Shown here: positions 52,449 to 61,203 of the stretch, in pieces
Position numbering within the stretch: the stretch's first letter is position 1
How the letters are laid out: every line of letters starts with the position of its first letter
NCBI RefSeq assembly: GCF_000372745.1
Contig: NZ_KB889686.1
Span: 269,914 to 333,913 of the forward strand
DNA from: Embleya scabrispora DSM 41855
GTDB taxonomy: Bacteria; Actinomycetota; Actinomycetes; Streptomycetales; Streptomycetaceae
Length of the DNA: 64,000 nt
Reading direction: 5' to 3'
Position numbers and translations under genes: made by a program
Notes under the pieces: generated by a model
The model's database searches: none
What the model saw: only the letters and a program-made list of their open reading frames with translations
Told to the model about the DNA's origin: nothing

Positions 52449-53777
52449 GTGAACAGCATCGACCCGTCCGTGGTCCGGGCCGTCTTCACCCTGGCCGACC
52501 CCGCCCTGGCGCCGGCCCTGGTACAGCGGCTCGGCACCGAACTCGTCCCGGCGCTGCGGGTGATGGCCATCGTGCCGACGGCTCTGACCGACGCGGTGCG
52601 CGCCTCGGGCCAGGCCGAACTGATCGCCGCGATCGAGGGGTGCGAGGCGCGCGACGCGCGCGGAACACGCGTCGGCCGGCCGATGCCGACCGCCGCGCCA
52701 CCACTCTCGCTGCCGGCCTTCGCCGGAGCGCGACCCGATCGGGCCGCCGCCGAGGACCCGGTCGAACGGGCCGCCCGCGGCGACCTGACCGCCGCCGAGG
52801 TGGACGCCCTCCTCGACCTGGACGATCCGCATGTGGACGCCCGGCTGTTCGCCGGCTCGCTGCTGTCCGACGCGGAACGTGCCCGGCTGCTGGCGGGCGT
52901 TCGCCGCGACGGCACGCGAGGTCCGGTACCCGGCCCGCTCACGACCCTGTTGTGGGAAGCCGAACTGGGCCGCTGCGCCGCGTGGCTGGTGGTCGGGATG
53001 ACCTCGGGCGATCCCGAGGTGGCCCGGGTCGTGGTCAACCGGCTGCCGTTGCGCACCGAGGCCGGTCGGTTGCGGGTGGTGGTCGGGGTGTGGACACGAT
53101 ACGGCCGTACCCCGGCCCGGCGGTTGCCGGCCGAGGCCGACTTTCCCGCCGACTCGCGCGAACGGATCGAGGACGCCTTCGCCCGGCGTGACGGCCTGGC
53201 CGTGCTCGGCGCGCGGCTGAGCGCCGAGGAGGACCCCGAACGGGTCGTGGCGTACCTGCGCGACGGCGAGGACCAGGAACAGCGCGAGCGGGTCGATGCC
53301 ATCCTGGCCGATGGCGGCGACATCCCGTGGGCGGAACTGCTGCGCTCGCACCGGGCCGCCGCGCTACCCGACCCGCTGCACACCCGTCTCGCCGAACTCC
53401 CGGACTGTCCACACGAGTTGTCGGTCGCGCTGCTGGCCCGGGGATTGCCCGAGCAGGCCCGAAACGAGCGGCCGTGGCTGCACGAGGCGCTGGCCCACGG
53501 CCGACTGTCCGGCGCCGACCTGCTGCGGTACGCCCGCCCCGCCCCGGTGGTGCTGTCGATACTCGCCGGCACCGACGACCGGACCTCACCCGAGTGGTGG
53601 GCCTCGGGCGCACCCCGTGCCGAGGCGGACGCGCTGGTCGACGAGTACCTGGGCGGCAACGCCGAGGCGTGGATCGTGGCGCTGCGCCTGTTCCCGGAGT
53701 TCGCCGGCACGATCGTGGAACTGCTGGCCACCGCCCGCGCGGTGGCCGCCGGCCGGAGCGGGTCAGCGACCGAGTGA
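52449..53777 (+). CDS. Hypothetical protein, repeat-like
   Basis: A 442-residue soluble protein from GTG 52449 with a perfect ggagg five bases upstream. It is mostly helical and Leu/Ala/Asp-rich (for example VDALLDLDDPHVDARLFAGS, LDDPHVDARLF, RAAALPDPLHTRLAELPDCP), with spacing that suggests short HEAT- or TPR-like helical pairs but no clear consensus. No known domain or membrane segment was seen. It is the last gene before a convergent zinc-ribbon-like gene that it overlaps by 15 bases. Its function is unknown. Confidence 0.6.
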   Translation: MNSIDPSVVRAVFTLADPALAPALVQRLGTELVPALRVMAIVPTALTDAVRASGQAELIAAIEGCEARDARGTRVGRPMPTAAPPLSLPAFAGARPDRAAAEDPVERAARGDLTAAEVDALLDLDDPHVDARLFAGSLLSDAERARLLAGVRRDGTRGPVPGPLTTLLWEAELGRCAAWLVVGMTSGDPEVARVVVNRLPLRTEAGRLRVVVGVWTRYGRTPARRLPAEADFPADSRERIEDAFARRDGLAVLGARLSAEEDPERVVAYLRDGEDQEQRERVDAILADGGDIPWAELLRSHRAAALPDPLHTRLAELPDCPHELSVALLARGLPEQARNERPWLHEALAHGRLSGADLLRYARPAPVVLSILAGTDDRTSPEWWASGAPRAEADALVDEYLGGNAEAWIVALRLFPEFAGTIVELLATARAVAAGRSGSATE

Positions 53778-54113
53778 GCCACCCGCCGGCGCCGGCGCCG
53801 GGGCCGAACCGGCGAACAGCGAGTCGGCCGCGCCGGTGGACGCCTCGTCCGGGTCGTCGTCCGGCTCCTCGTGCTCGACCGCGTCGCGATCCTCGCCCGG
53901 CATGGCGTCGAAGCCGAGCAGGTCCAGTTGGGTGGGGCCGGTGGCACGGCCGGTCGCCTCCGCTGCCGGTGTCCACGACCCCCGGCAGGAGATCGGTGCG
54001 TCGTCGGCGCGAGCGTGGCCGGGATCGTCGTGGCGCCAGACCGCGTGCGTCTCGGTCACCGCGACGCGGCGACCGCACACGCCGCAGGTGCCTCGTGGCC
54101 GATGCGTGTTCAT
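53763..54113 (-). CDS. Small protein with zinc-ribbon-like N-terminus
   Basis: A 116-residue protein from ATG 54113 with gggg upstream. Residues 8-44 (CGVCGRRVAVTETHAVWRHD, then DDAPISCRGSW) carry a CxxC pair and a further Cys and His at a spacing that could hold zinc. The rest is acidic and low-complexity (DRDAVEHEEPDDDPDEA). It overlaps the end of the convergent upstream gene by 15 bases. Proteins of this size and layout recur in streptomycetes with no known role. Confidence 0.55.
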   Translation of the reverse strand: MNTHRPRGTCGVCGRRVAVTETHAVWRHDDPGHARADDAPISCRGSWTPAAEATGRATGPTQLDLLGFDAMPGEDRDAVEHEEPDDDPDEASTGAADSLFAGSAPAPAPAGGSLGR

Positions 54114-54435
54114 GTCCCCATGATGTCCGATCGGGCGGACAACGGCCGGTTCGCGCCGCCCGGGGCAGCCGGCGCCTGTGTGCGGTGGACAACGGCGGTT
54201 CCACGGCGGGTCGGCGCCCGAGGGCGGGCGGCGCGGGAAGAGTCGTGGGCGCGGATCGGTCACATTCGTGGGTTGTGATCCGTCATGAGTGTGTCGGGCG
54301 GCAGCGAGCCGCCGAGGACGAGCCGACGAACAACGAGCCGAACGGACCGGCAGCGGCACTGCGGTGGCAGTGCCGCCGTGCCCGGGGGCACCCCGCCGCG
54401 GCCGAGGTCGGCAGAACGCGAAATCGGAGCACACC
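54114..54435. other. Divergent intergenic region
   Basis: A 322-base gap between the divergent zinc-ribbon-like and hemerythrin genes. No gene is supported and no clear promoter boxes were found. Confidence 0.4.
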
Positions 54436-55095
54436 ATGACCGGCAAGACCTTCAAGAACGACATGTCGATGATGTACGCGTTCCATGACGCGCTTCGTCG
54501 GGAGCTGGGGCAGATCGCCAGGGTCACCGCCGAGGCGACCGACGACCCGCGTCAGGTCCTCCAGGCGGCGCTGGGCTGGGAACTGTTCAAGCGCTACCTG
54601 CACGTCCACCACGGCGCCGAGGACGACGTGCTGTGGCCCGCGATCCGGTCGGCCGTCCAGGACCTGCCGGACGAACTGGCCGTGATCGAGGCGATGGAGG
54701 CCGAGCACGCCATCGTCGACCCGGGCCTGAACGCCGTCGACGCCGCACTGGCCGACCGCGAATCCGGTCCGGAACGACTGGCGATGATCGTCGAGCGCCT
54801 GGTCGCCGGCCTGGGCGGACACCTCAAGCACGAGGAGGACGAGGCACTCGCGATCGTCGACCGGCACGCCACGCCGGAACTGCTCCAGCGCTTCGGCGCC
54901 GAACACGGGATCCGGGTCGGCAACGACAGTCCCCTGTACGTGCCGTGGTACCTGGACGGCGCCGGCGAGGACGTCGTCGCGACCGTACTCGGCCGCCTGC
55001 CCGAACCGCTGCGCCAGGCATACCGGGACGAGTGGCAGCCGGCCTACGCCGCGCTGGACCTGTGGGGCCCCAAGCAGGGCTCCACCCGGGCCTGA
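54436..55095 (+). CDS. Hemerythrin-like HHE protein, copy 2
   Basis: A 219-residue paralogue of the 43184-43861 protein, from ATG 54436 with ggag six bases upstream. The same di-iron ligands are in place: YAFHDALRRELGQIARVTAE, FKRYLHVHHGAEDDVLWPAI, AIEAMEAEHAIVDPGLNAV and LGGHLKHEEDEALAIVDRHA. The C-terminal extension EWQPAYAALDLWGPKQG matches the tail of copy 1. Two such proteins in one window suggests duplication. They probably bind oxygen, nitric oxide or other small gases, or handle iron. Confidence 0.92.
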   Translation: MTGKTFKNDMSMMYAFHDALRRELGQIARVTAEATDDPRQVLQAALGWELFKRYLHVHHGAEDDVLWPAIRSAVQDLPDELAVIEAMEAEHAIVDPGLNAVDAALADRESGPERLAMIVERLVAGLGGHLKHEEDEALAIVDRHATPELLQRFGAEHGIRVGNDSPLYVPWYLDGAGEDVVATVLGRLPEPLRQAYRDEWQPAYAALDLWGPKQGSTRA

Positions 55096-55131
55096 ACGGC
55101 CCCGCCACGAACCCGCGCCCGCCGCCCGGAC

Positions 55132-55163
55132 GCGGACCGGATCGCGGCGGCGATCCGGTCCGC
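55132..55163. terminator. Convergent terminator hairpin
   Basis: Fourteen-base arms (55132-55145 and 55150-55163) with a four-base loop lie between the hemerythrin gene and the convergent SDR gene ending at 55206. It is one of the strongest hairpins in the window. Confidence 0.7.
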
Positions 55164-55180
55164 GTCCCGGGTGCCCCGGG

Positions 55181-55212
55181 GGTTGTCGGCTACCAGGGTT
55201 GTCGGCTACCAG
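55181..55212. repeat. Perfect 16-base tandem duplication at the SDR stop codon
   Basis: The unit ggttgtcggctaccag is repeated without mismatch. The second copy contains the stop codon and last sense codon of the SDR gene (ending 55206), so the duplication extends the gene's 3' end by copying its terminal codons. Confidence 0.8.
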
Positions 55213-55811
55213 CCCACGCGGAAGTTCTGTCCGGTCTGGCCACCCTCTACCGAGCGGCGGTACGCCATCGCGGCCGCTGCGGCGTCCACCGGTGGGAAGC
55301 CCGGGAAGAACGTGTCGTACGCCTCCAACGACTCGGTGAACATCGTCGGGCTGACCGAGTTGATCCGCAACCCGCGCGGCAGCTCGATCGCGACGCCGCG
55401 CACGAACGCGTCGATGCCGCCGTTGGCCATCGAGGCCATCGACCCGGTCGGGATGGCCTCGCCCGACAGGATGCCGGTGATCAGCGTGAACGAGCCGTTG
55501 TCCGCGACGAAGTCGAGCCCACCCCGGACGAGTTCGACCTGACCGAGCAGCTTGTCCAGCGCCGCGCGCTTGACCTCGGCGTGCGTCAGCTCACCGATCG
55601 CCTTGAACGGCACACCGCCCGCCGCGCACGCGACCGCGTCCACCCGGCCGACCTGCGCGTACATCGCCGCCACCGACTCGGGGTCGGTGATGTCCACCGC
55701 GACATCCGTCTTCCCGCTCCGGGAGGCGGTGACCACGTCGTGCCGTGCGGACAACAGCGTGGTGACCGCCGTACCCAAAGTGCCGGTGGCACCGACCACG
55801 AGGACCTTCAC
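55206..55811 (-). CDS. Short-chain dehydrogenase/reductase (atypical)
   Basis: A 201-residue protein from GTG 55811 with ggagg five bases upstream. The N-terminal cofactor loop is LVVGATGTLGTAVTTLLSAR (GxxGxxG), the central NAG-like segment is AVACAAGGVPFKAIGELTHA, and the active-site region is in TLITGILSGEAIPTGSMASM, where the normal YxxxK is not seen in the usual spacing. It belongs to the atypical SDR group (like NmrA or short oxidoreductases) and may bind NADP without classical catalysis. Its neighbour is a threonine dehydratase-like gene, 129 bases upstream. Confidence 0.75.
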   Translation of the reverse strand: MKVLVVGATGTLGTAVTTLLSARHDVVTASRSGKTDVAVDITDPESVAAMYAQVGRVDAVACAAGGVPFKAIGELTHAEVKRAALDKLLGQVELVRGGLDFVADNGSFTLITGILSGEAIPTGSMASMANGGIDAFVRGVAIELPRGLRINSVSPTMFTESLEAYDTFFPGFPPVDAAAAAMAYRRSVEGGQTGQNFRVGW

Positions 55812-55940
55812 AACAACCTCCAGAGTCGACCGATATCGCTCCTGATCCTTGCCTGGCCGATCGGGATGGGCAAACAACGTGTCCCGACGAGGGCTCGCAC
55901 CGTTCGGGACATCGGCCTGCCGCCCGCACACCGGACCGGG

Positions 55941-56927
55941 TCAGCCGCCGTCCCGGCCCAGCGCCGCGATCTCGGCCGAGGAGGCGTTGCCCCCCGAGCA
56001 CACGACGGCGATCCGCCGGCCCGCGAACTCGGTCGGGTGGGCCAGTACGGCCGCCAACGCGGCGGCACCCGCGCCCTCGGCGAGCGTGTGCGCGTGCGTC
56101 GCGAGCAGTCGTTGCGCGTGCGCGATGTCGGCGTCCGAGACCAGGAGGAAGTCGGCGAGCCCGGATCGCAGCACCCGCTGCGGCAGTTCGAATCCCCGGC
56201 CGGTGGCCAGGCCGTCCACGACGGTGGTGTTGGCGCGGGTGACGCAGGTCCCGGCCCGCCACGAGTCGTGCGCGGCCGGCGCGGCGGCCGACTGCACGGC
56301 GATCACCCGGCAGGCCGGGGCGAGTTCGGCGGCCACCAGCACCGCGCCGGCGGCTCCGGTGCCACTGCCCACCGGGACCACCACGGCGTCCAGATCGGGT
56401 TCGGCGCTGAGCGTCTCCAGGTACACCGTACCGACCCCGGCCACCAGCGCGGCGGTGTCGCCGGGGCTGACCAGGAGCCTGCCCTCGGCAGCCGCGTACG
56501 CCTCGGCCCGCGCCTGTGCGTCGGCCATGTTCGCGCCGTGCAGCAGGACCTCGGCGCCGAGCGCGCGCACCGCCCGCACCTTCGCCGGGTTCGCCTCGGC
56601 GGGCATCACCACCGTGCACGCCGCGTCGAAGGCGGCACACGCGTACGCGATCGACTGCGCGTGGTTGCCCGTCGAGTAGGTGACCAGACCCCGGGCACGC
56701 TCCGCCGAGCTCAGTCCGGCCAGCAGGTTCAGCCCGCCTCGGACCTTGAAGGCGCCGACCGGCTGCACGTTCTCGTGCTTGACGAACACGTGCGCGCCGG
56801 TGGCCGCGTCGAGCGCGGGATACGACCACATCGGGGTCGGCGGAAGGTGCTCGGCGAGGAAGTCGCGGGCGGCCACGACGTCGGCGAAGGTGGGATCGGC
56901 TGCGTTGAGGGTGTGGTCGGCTTGCAT
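55941..56927 (-). CDS. PLP-dependent threonine/serine dehydratase-like enzyme
   Basis: A 328-residue fold-type II PLP enzyme from ATG 56927. The Schiff-base Lys is in ENVQPVGAFKVRGGLNLLAG, the substrate loop is VTYSTGNHAQSIAYACAAFD, and the phosphate cradle is PVGSGTGAAGAVLVAAELA. The C-terminal sequence VCSGGNASSAEIAALG binds the PLP pyridine in the family. Such enzymes deaminate threonine or serine to a keto acid; the short length and missing regulatory ACT domain point to a catabolic or racemase-like form. Specificity is unclear. Confidence 0.85.
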   Translation of the reverse strand: MQADHTLNAADPTFADVVAARDFLAEHLPPTPMWSYPALDAATGAHVFVKHENVQPVGAFKVRGGLNLLAGLSSAERARGLVTYSTGNHAQSIAYACAAFDAACTVVMPAEANPAKVRAVRALGAEVLLHGANMADAQARAEAYAAAEGRLLVSPGDTAALVAGVGTVYLETLSAEPDLDAVVVPVGSGTGAAGAVLVAAELAPACRVIAVQSAAAPAAHDSWRAGTCVTRANTTVVDGLATGRGFELPQRVLRSGLADFLLVSDADIAHAQRLLATHAHTLAEGAGAAALAAVLAHPTEFAGRRIAVVCSGGNASSAEIAALGRDGG

Positions 56928-57084
56928 GTCGCCATCGTGGGGCGCGGGCACCCCATCGGTCCAATGCCGGCCCCGCGGGACGTCCGTATGCTCCGGGACG
57001 GCCATGGGCTCCGCGATGCCCGCGGACACCGTCCGGATGTCGCCCGGCGATCCCCGACGAGCGGGAGGGCGAGAGCGAGAGGGC

Positions 57085-57948
57085 TCAATCCCCATGGATC
57101 CGGGCCAGGATCTGCGGATTGCTCACGTGCACCGGGACGTGGTCCTCGTCGAACAGGCCGAGTCGGTGCAGCGCGCCGCCTTCGACCGGGATCACCGCGC
57201 CGGTCGTGTACGCGGACAGGTCGCAGATCAGGAACAGTACGGCCGCCGCCACGTCGGCCGGCGTCCCCCGCCGGCGCAGCGGCACCCCGCGGCCCGCGAG
57301 CGCCGGATCCTGGGCGGTGGCGGTCGCGCGGGGCGTGGTGATCGAGCCGGCCGCGACGCCGTTGACCCGGATCCCGTATCGGCCCCACTCCAGGGCCAGC
57401 GTCCGGGTCAGCCCGAGCACCGCGGCCTTGGCCGTCCCGTAGCCCACGTGGTAGGGCGCCGCGACCACGCCGCCGGTGGAGTTGATGGTCACGATCGAAC
57501 CGGGCGATTCGTGGGCGACCAGATGCCGGGCCACGGCCTGGGACAGCCACATCACATGATGCAGGTTCAGGTCCAGCGCCTGGTCCCACTGTTCGCGATC
57601 GAAGTCGAGCGCGGGTGCCCAATGCGGCAACAGGCTGCCGCCGACGACGTTGACCAGCCCGTACAACTCGCCCGGCGCGGCGGCGGCCCGCTCCACCACG
57701 GTCGCGACGCCGTCGGCGGTCGACACGTCCGCACACACCGTCAGCAGCGTGCCGGGCGGCCCGCCCAGGCCCGTCGGGTCGGCCAACTCCGCCTCGATCG
57801 CGGCCAATCGCTCGGCGTCGCGATCCACGCCCAGCACGGTGGCCCCGGCTTCGAGCAGCGCGCGTGCGCAGGTCGTACCGATCCCACCGCCGCCCGCGCC
57901 GGAGACGATCACCGTCCGGCCGGCCAACCTGATGCGTTCGGCTATCAC
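57085..57948 (-). CDS. SDR family oxidoreductase
   Basis: A 287-residue classical SDR. The glycine-rich loop is VIVSGAGGGGIGTTCARALL, the catalytic tetrad follows with NSTGGVVAAPYHVGYGTAKA (Ser, Tyr, Lys in 'YxxxK'), and the cofactor-binding region RVNGVAAGSITTPRAT is typical. The GTG start overlaps the stop codon of the LLM gene by four bases, so the two are coupled: flavin monooxygenase and SDR often act in the same catabolic pathway. The C-terminus ends DHVPVHVSNPQILARIHGD. Confidence 0.88.
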   Translation of the reverse strand: MIAERIRLAGRTVIVSGAGGGGIGTTCARALLEAGATVLGVDRDAERLAAIEAELADPTGLGGPPGTLLTVCADVSTADGVATVVERAAAAPGELYGLVNVVGGSLLPHWAPALDFDREQWDQALDLNLHHVMWLSQAVARHLVAHESPGSIVTINSTGGVVAAPYHVGYGTAKAAVLGLTRTLALEWGRYGIRVNGVAAGSITTPRATATAQDPALAGRGVPLRRRGTPADVAAAVLFLICDLSAYTTGAVIPVEGGALHRLGLFDEDHVPVHVSNPQILARIHGD

Positions 57949-59138
57949 TGTTGTGCTCCCTGTGTGGTCGATTCGTTGCCGGGCGCCACCTCGCGCATCG
58001 GAGGTGCGTCGGCGGCGCCTGCCGGATCGACTCCGGCGCCGCGTGCCGCTCCCGCGTCCGCGTCGGTTTCGGTATCACGTGTCGGATCGGTGGCGGTGGC
58101 GGTGGCGGTGGTGTCGGTGTCGGTGGTGGTGGCCCGCAACCGCGGCAGCACCTCGTGGCCCAGCGCGGCGATCTGCTCGCGGGCCGCCTCGGCGGACACA
58201 CCGGGTACGTGGATCCGCAGGTTGAGGCACGTGGCGCCGACCTTCGCGCGCAGCGAGGCGAGTTCGTCGGCCAACGCCGCGGCGTCGGTGTGGCAGACGA
58301 ATCCGGTGCCGCGCCAATGGCGCAGGGCCGTCGCCGGGGAGTAGCCGCGATATACCTTCGACTGCCGCTCGAACGCCTCGCGCGGAGGGTCGCCGAGCCA
58401 CACCCGACGGATCAGCACACGTGGCCCGGCACCTCCGGCGTCGAGATATCGATCCGTCAGTTCGCGGAGCCGAGCGGCCTCGGAGCCGCCGTCGAAGAGG
58501 ATCCCGACACCGGCGTGCGCCGCCCGACGCACCGCGCCCGGACTCATCGCCGCGCTCACCACCGGTACCGGCCGCGCGGCGCACCCGAACAGCGCCCGAT
58601 CACCGCTCAGTTCGCCCAGCTCCGCGCCACGCAACAGTGCCGCCAACCGGGGCAGCGCCGGCGCGAACGCGGCGGCGCGAGCCGCGAAGTCGAGCCCCAT
58701 GACTCGGAAATCGAGCTCCAGCCCGCCGACCGCGACTCCGATGCCCACTCGTCCGGGATGCAGGGCGGCCAGCCAGGCCACCTCCTCGGCGAGCAGCGCG
58801 ACCGGCCGCAACGGCAACAGCACGGGTGCCGCGGCGGCCCAGCCGGCCGGCATGCGGTCGAGCATCCAGCCGGCCATCTGGAGCGGATTGGGCAGGTAAC
58901 CGGCGAAGCCGCCGTGGTGCTCACTGGTCATCACGCCGTCGAAACCGTGCCCCGCGGCGAGCACGGCCTGCCCGGTCGCCTCCGCGACCACGCCCGCGGC
59001 GTCGAGCCGGTCGTGCGGATAGATCCGCAGTGAGATCGAACCGGTCCCGAACGGCGCCGCCGCCGAGACCGGTTCGCCTCGTCCGGCCGGATTTCCCCAT
59101 TCCACATGTTCTGCCGGTTTCGTGTGCTCCGCCGACAC
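57945..59138 (-). CDS. LLM class flavin-dependent oxidoreductase
   Basis: A 397-residue luciferase-like monooxygenase from GTG 59138. The family pattern is MTSEHHGGFAGYLPNPLQMA near the N-terminus and HPGRVGIGVAVGGLELDFRV in the middle. It binds FMN or F420 and oxidises an organic substrate; the specific one is unknown. The last 60 residues are a Thr/Asp/Ala-rich tail, produced by a run of ggcggt/gtcggt repeats at 58090-58131, outside the enzyme fold. The start GTG has gagggg 10 bases upstream; other in-frame GTGs lie close. Confidence 0.85.
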   Translation of the reverse strand: MSAEHTKPAEHVEWGNPAGRGEPVSAAAPFGTGSISLRIYPHDRLDAAGVVAEATGQAVLAAGHGFDGVMTSEHHGGFAGYLPNPLQMAGWMLDRMPAGWAAAAPVLLPLRPVALLAEEVAWLAALHPGRVGIGVAVGGLELDFRVMGLDFAARAAAFAPALPRLAALLRGAELGELSGDRALFGCAARPVPVVSAAMSPGAVRRAAHAGVGILFDGGSEAARLRELTDRYLDAGGAGPRVLIRRVWLGDPPREAFERQSKVYRGYSPATALRHWRGTGFVCHTDAAALADELASLRAKVGATCLNLRIHVPGVSAEAAREQIAALGHEVLPRLRATTTDTDTTATATATDPTRDTETDADAGAARGAGVDPAGAADAPPMREVAPGNESTTQGAQQ

Positions 59139-59311
59139 GCCACCACATCCCCTCGATCGGGTGCCGGCGATCATGGCAGAGCGTTCGCGCCGATGAAACC
59201 ACCACGAGGTGTGCTACCGGGGCCGCCCCGAGTCGACGCCGGCGGGACCGGGCCCGCGCGCGGCGATGTCGGCGGCAGCCGGGACAGCCCGCGCCGCGCC
59301 GCCGCTCGATT

Positions 59312-59791
59312 TCACGGAAGGAGCCGCAGCGTCACCGTCTGGCGTGCGAAACCGTTGCGTTCGTAGAAGCGGATCGCATCGGCGTTGGAGCAATACGCGG
59401 TCACCTCGGCCAGTTCGGCCCCCACTTCCTTCGCCCAGGCCGAGAACTCGTTGACCAGGCGGACTCCGAGCCCACCATGGCGGTGGGCCGGGTCCACATA
59501 CAGACTCACGAGCGTCGCGGTCCGCGCCGGTCTCTTCGCGGATCCCTCGGCCACGGACCCGGCAAGGAACGCGACGACCCGTCCCGCGTAGTCCGCGACG
59601 AGAAGAAGCATGCTCGGGTCGTCCATCCCGGCCGCGAAGTGTGCGGGTCCGTACTCGCGAGGCCAACTCACGTCGACGCTCGGGTCCCTCGTACCGGCAT
59701 CCTCCGCGAACAGCGCGGAGCTACAGGCGATTAGTCCGTCCAGGTCGGCGGGCCGGGCACGGCGGACGACGACCTCAAGCTGTTGATCACT
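59312..59791 (-). CDS. GNAT family N-acetyltransferase
   Basis: A 159-residue acetyltransferase from ATG 59791 (MSDQQLEVVVRRARPADLDG). The acetyl-CoA loop is DPAHRHGGLGVRLVNEFSAW, and the GNAT motif B is AYCSNADAIRFYERNGFARQ. The middle VADYAGRVVAFLAGSVAEGS is typical for single-domain GNATs. Acceptor unknown. It lies downstream of the DUF3068 gene on the same strand, after a 194-base gap. Confidence 0.85.
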   Translation of the reverse strand, partial: SDQQLEVVVRRARPADLDGLIACSSALFAEDAGTRDPSVDVSWPREYGPAHFAAGMDDPSMLLLVADYAGRVVAFLAGSVAEGSAKRPARTATLVSLYVDPAHRHGGLGVRLVNEFSAWAKEVGAELAEVTAYCSNADAIRFYERNGFARQTVTLRLLP

Positions 59792-59985
59792 CATGGACGC
59801 AAGGGTAGATGCCGACCGGCGCGCCGAGCGGTGCGTGATCGGGGCACGATACCTCGACGGTTGGCGGCAATCGCGGTGGCCCGCGGCCGAAAGGGATCGC
59901 GCTCCGGTCCTGCCCGGGCGGACGGACGACCCGCCGCGGCCCACCCTCGCGGGAGTGGGATTCGGTTGCCGCGGCGGGCCGGCGC

Positions 59986-61203
59986 CTAGTTGGTGGTCGG
60001 GGCGTTGCTCTCCGTGTCGGAAACGGCGGCGGAGCCGGCATGGGATGTGGAGCCGGATTTCGAGCCCGATCCGGAGTCGGATCCCGAGCCCGATCCGGAG
60101 GCGGGGCCCGCGCCTGGTTCGGGGTTCGATGCGGCGGTGGACGCCGGGGGCGGACCTGCGTCGGGGGTCGGGCCGGGGGCGGTTTCGGTCCGCGGGCCGG
60201 GCAGCGTCGTGTCGGATCGGCCTCGACGGGAGCGGCGTTCGAGGTAGGCGGCCAGGCCGAGCAGGGCAAGACCGAGCAGGAGCGCGGCCAACGGCGCCAC
60301 GACGCCGAGCAGCCACAGCGCCTGGGCGCCGTCGGCGGCGGTGTCGGCCAACTCCGCGCGGGAGGCCGGTGTCGTGGTCATCTTCAGCGACAACACCGGG
60401 AAGACCTCGGCCTGCGCGCCGGAGGCCGACGCGGCGGTCGCGGTGACGGCCTGGGTGGACTCCAGGTCCACGGTGACCCCGGTCTCGGTGTCGACCCAGC
60501 CGGTGAGGTCGGTGGTCGCGGTGTAGGCCAGTGGGACCGGGTCGGCCTGCCCGGCCGGTTCCACGGGCCGATCCGGGAACGCGACGGCGGCCAGGCCCTG
60601 AACCGCCGCCCTCGGCATGGCCGGCGGCAGCGTGCGCAGCGACTCCGGGTCGGCGAGCGGGCCGCTGGTACGGATCGTGAAGACGTACGTCTCCCGGCCC
60701 GCACGTCGCTCGGTCCGCACGTATGTGGCCGGGATGGTGGTTTGGGTCGGTGAATCCCAGTAGGGATAGTTCTTCTTCTTGGGCTCCAACGGGAAACCCG
60801 CAGTCAGGCCCCGATGCGGTTCGGCCGCGACGCCTTTGGGGATCGGCCGGTCGAGCAGGGACTTGCGGTCCACCGACCACCGCTTCTCGATCGTGGTGAG
60901 CGCCTGCTTCTGCGGGCCGGACACCACCGTGCGGTCGCTCAGGACGACGGTCGACCCGGACGTGTGCACCGCGTGCACGTGCCGGTCCACGGTGACCGGC
61001 AGGTCGCGCACGATGGCCCCGGACAGATTGCCCGCCTGCAACGCCTGTGGGTCCAACAGGGTCATGCCGCCGGCGAAGTGCATCGTGAAGTCGGCGTCGT
61101 CGGGCACCTGGTGCACGGCGGGCAGCACGACGAACCGGGTCACCGCACTCGTCGCGACGAGCAACGTGGCGGCGGCGCCGAGACACCAGGAAGTCTTGCT
61201 CAT
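59986..61203 (-). CDS. DUF3068 (PorA-like) membrane protein
   Basis: A 405-residue protein from ATG 61203 with ggagg eight bases upstream. One membrane segment lies at the N-terminus (about 9-30) and one near 307-330; between them is a beta-rich extracytoplasmic domain with the family features FTMHFAGGMTLLDPQALQAG, PKKKNYPYWDSPTQTTIPAT and DLTGWVDTETGVTVDLESTQ. The last 75 residues are a Gly/Ser/Pro-rich tail. DUF3068 includes porin-like and resuscitation-linked envelope proteins in actinobacteria. Exact role unknown. Confidence 0.85.
   Translation of the reverse strand: MSKTSWCLGAAATLLVATSAVTRFVVLPAVHQVPDDADFTMHFAGGMTLLDPQALQAGNLSGAIVRDLPVTVDRHVHAVHTSGSTVVLSDRTVVSGPQKQALTTIEKRWSVDRKSLLDRPIPKGVAAEPHRGLTAGFPLEPKKKNYPYWDSPTQTTIPATYVRTERRAGRETYVFTIRTSGPLADPESLRTLPPAMPRAAVQGLAAVAFPDRPVEPAGQADPVPLAYTATTDLTGWVDTETGVTVDLESTQAVTATAASASGAQAEVFPVLSLKMTTTPASRAELADTAADGAQALWLLGVVAPLAALLLGLALLGLAAYLERRSRRGRSDTTLPGPRTETAPGPTPDAGPPPASTAASNPEPGAGPASGSGSGSDSGSGSKSGSTSHAGSAAVSDTESNAPTTN

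Noticed and set aside
58091-58131. A separate tandem-repeat element
   Set aside because: It is coding low-complexity sequence inside the LLM gene tail and is covered there.
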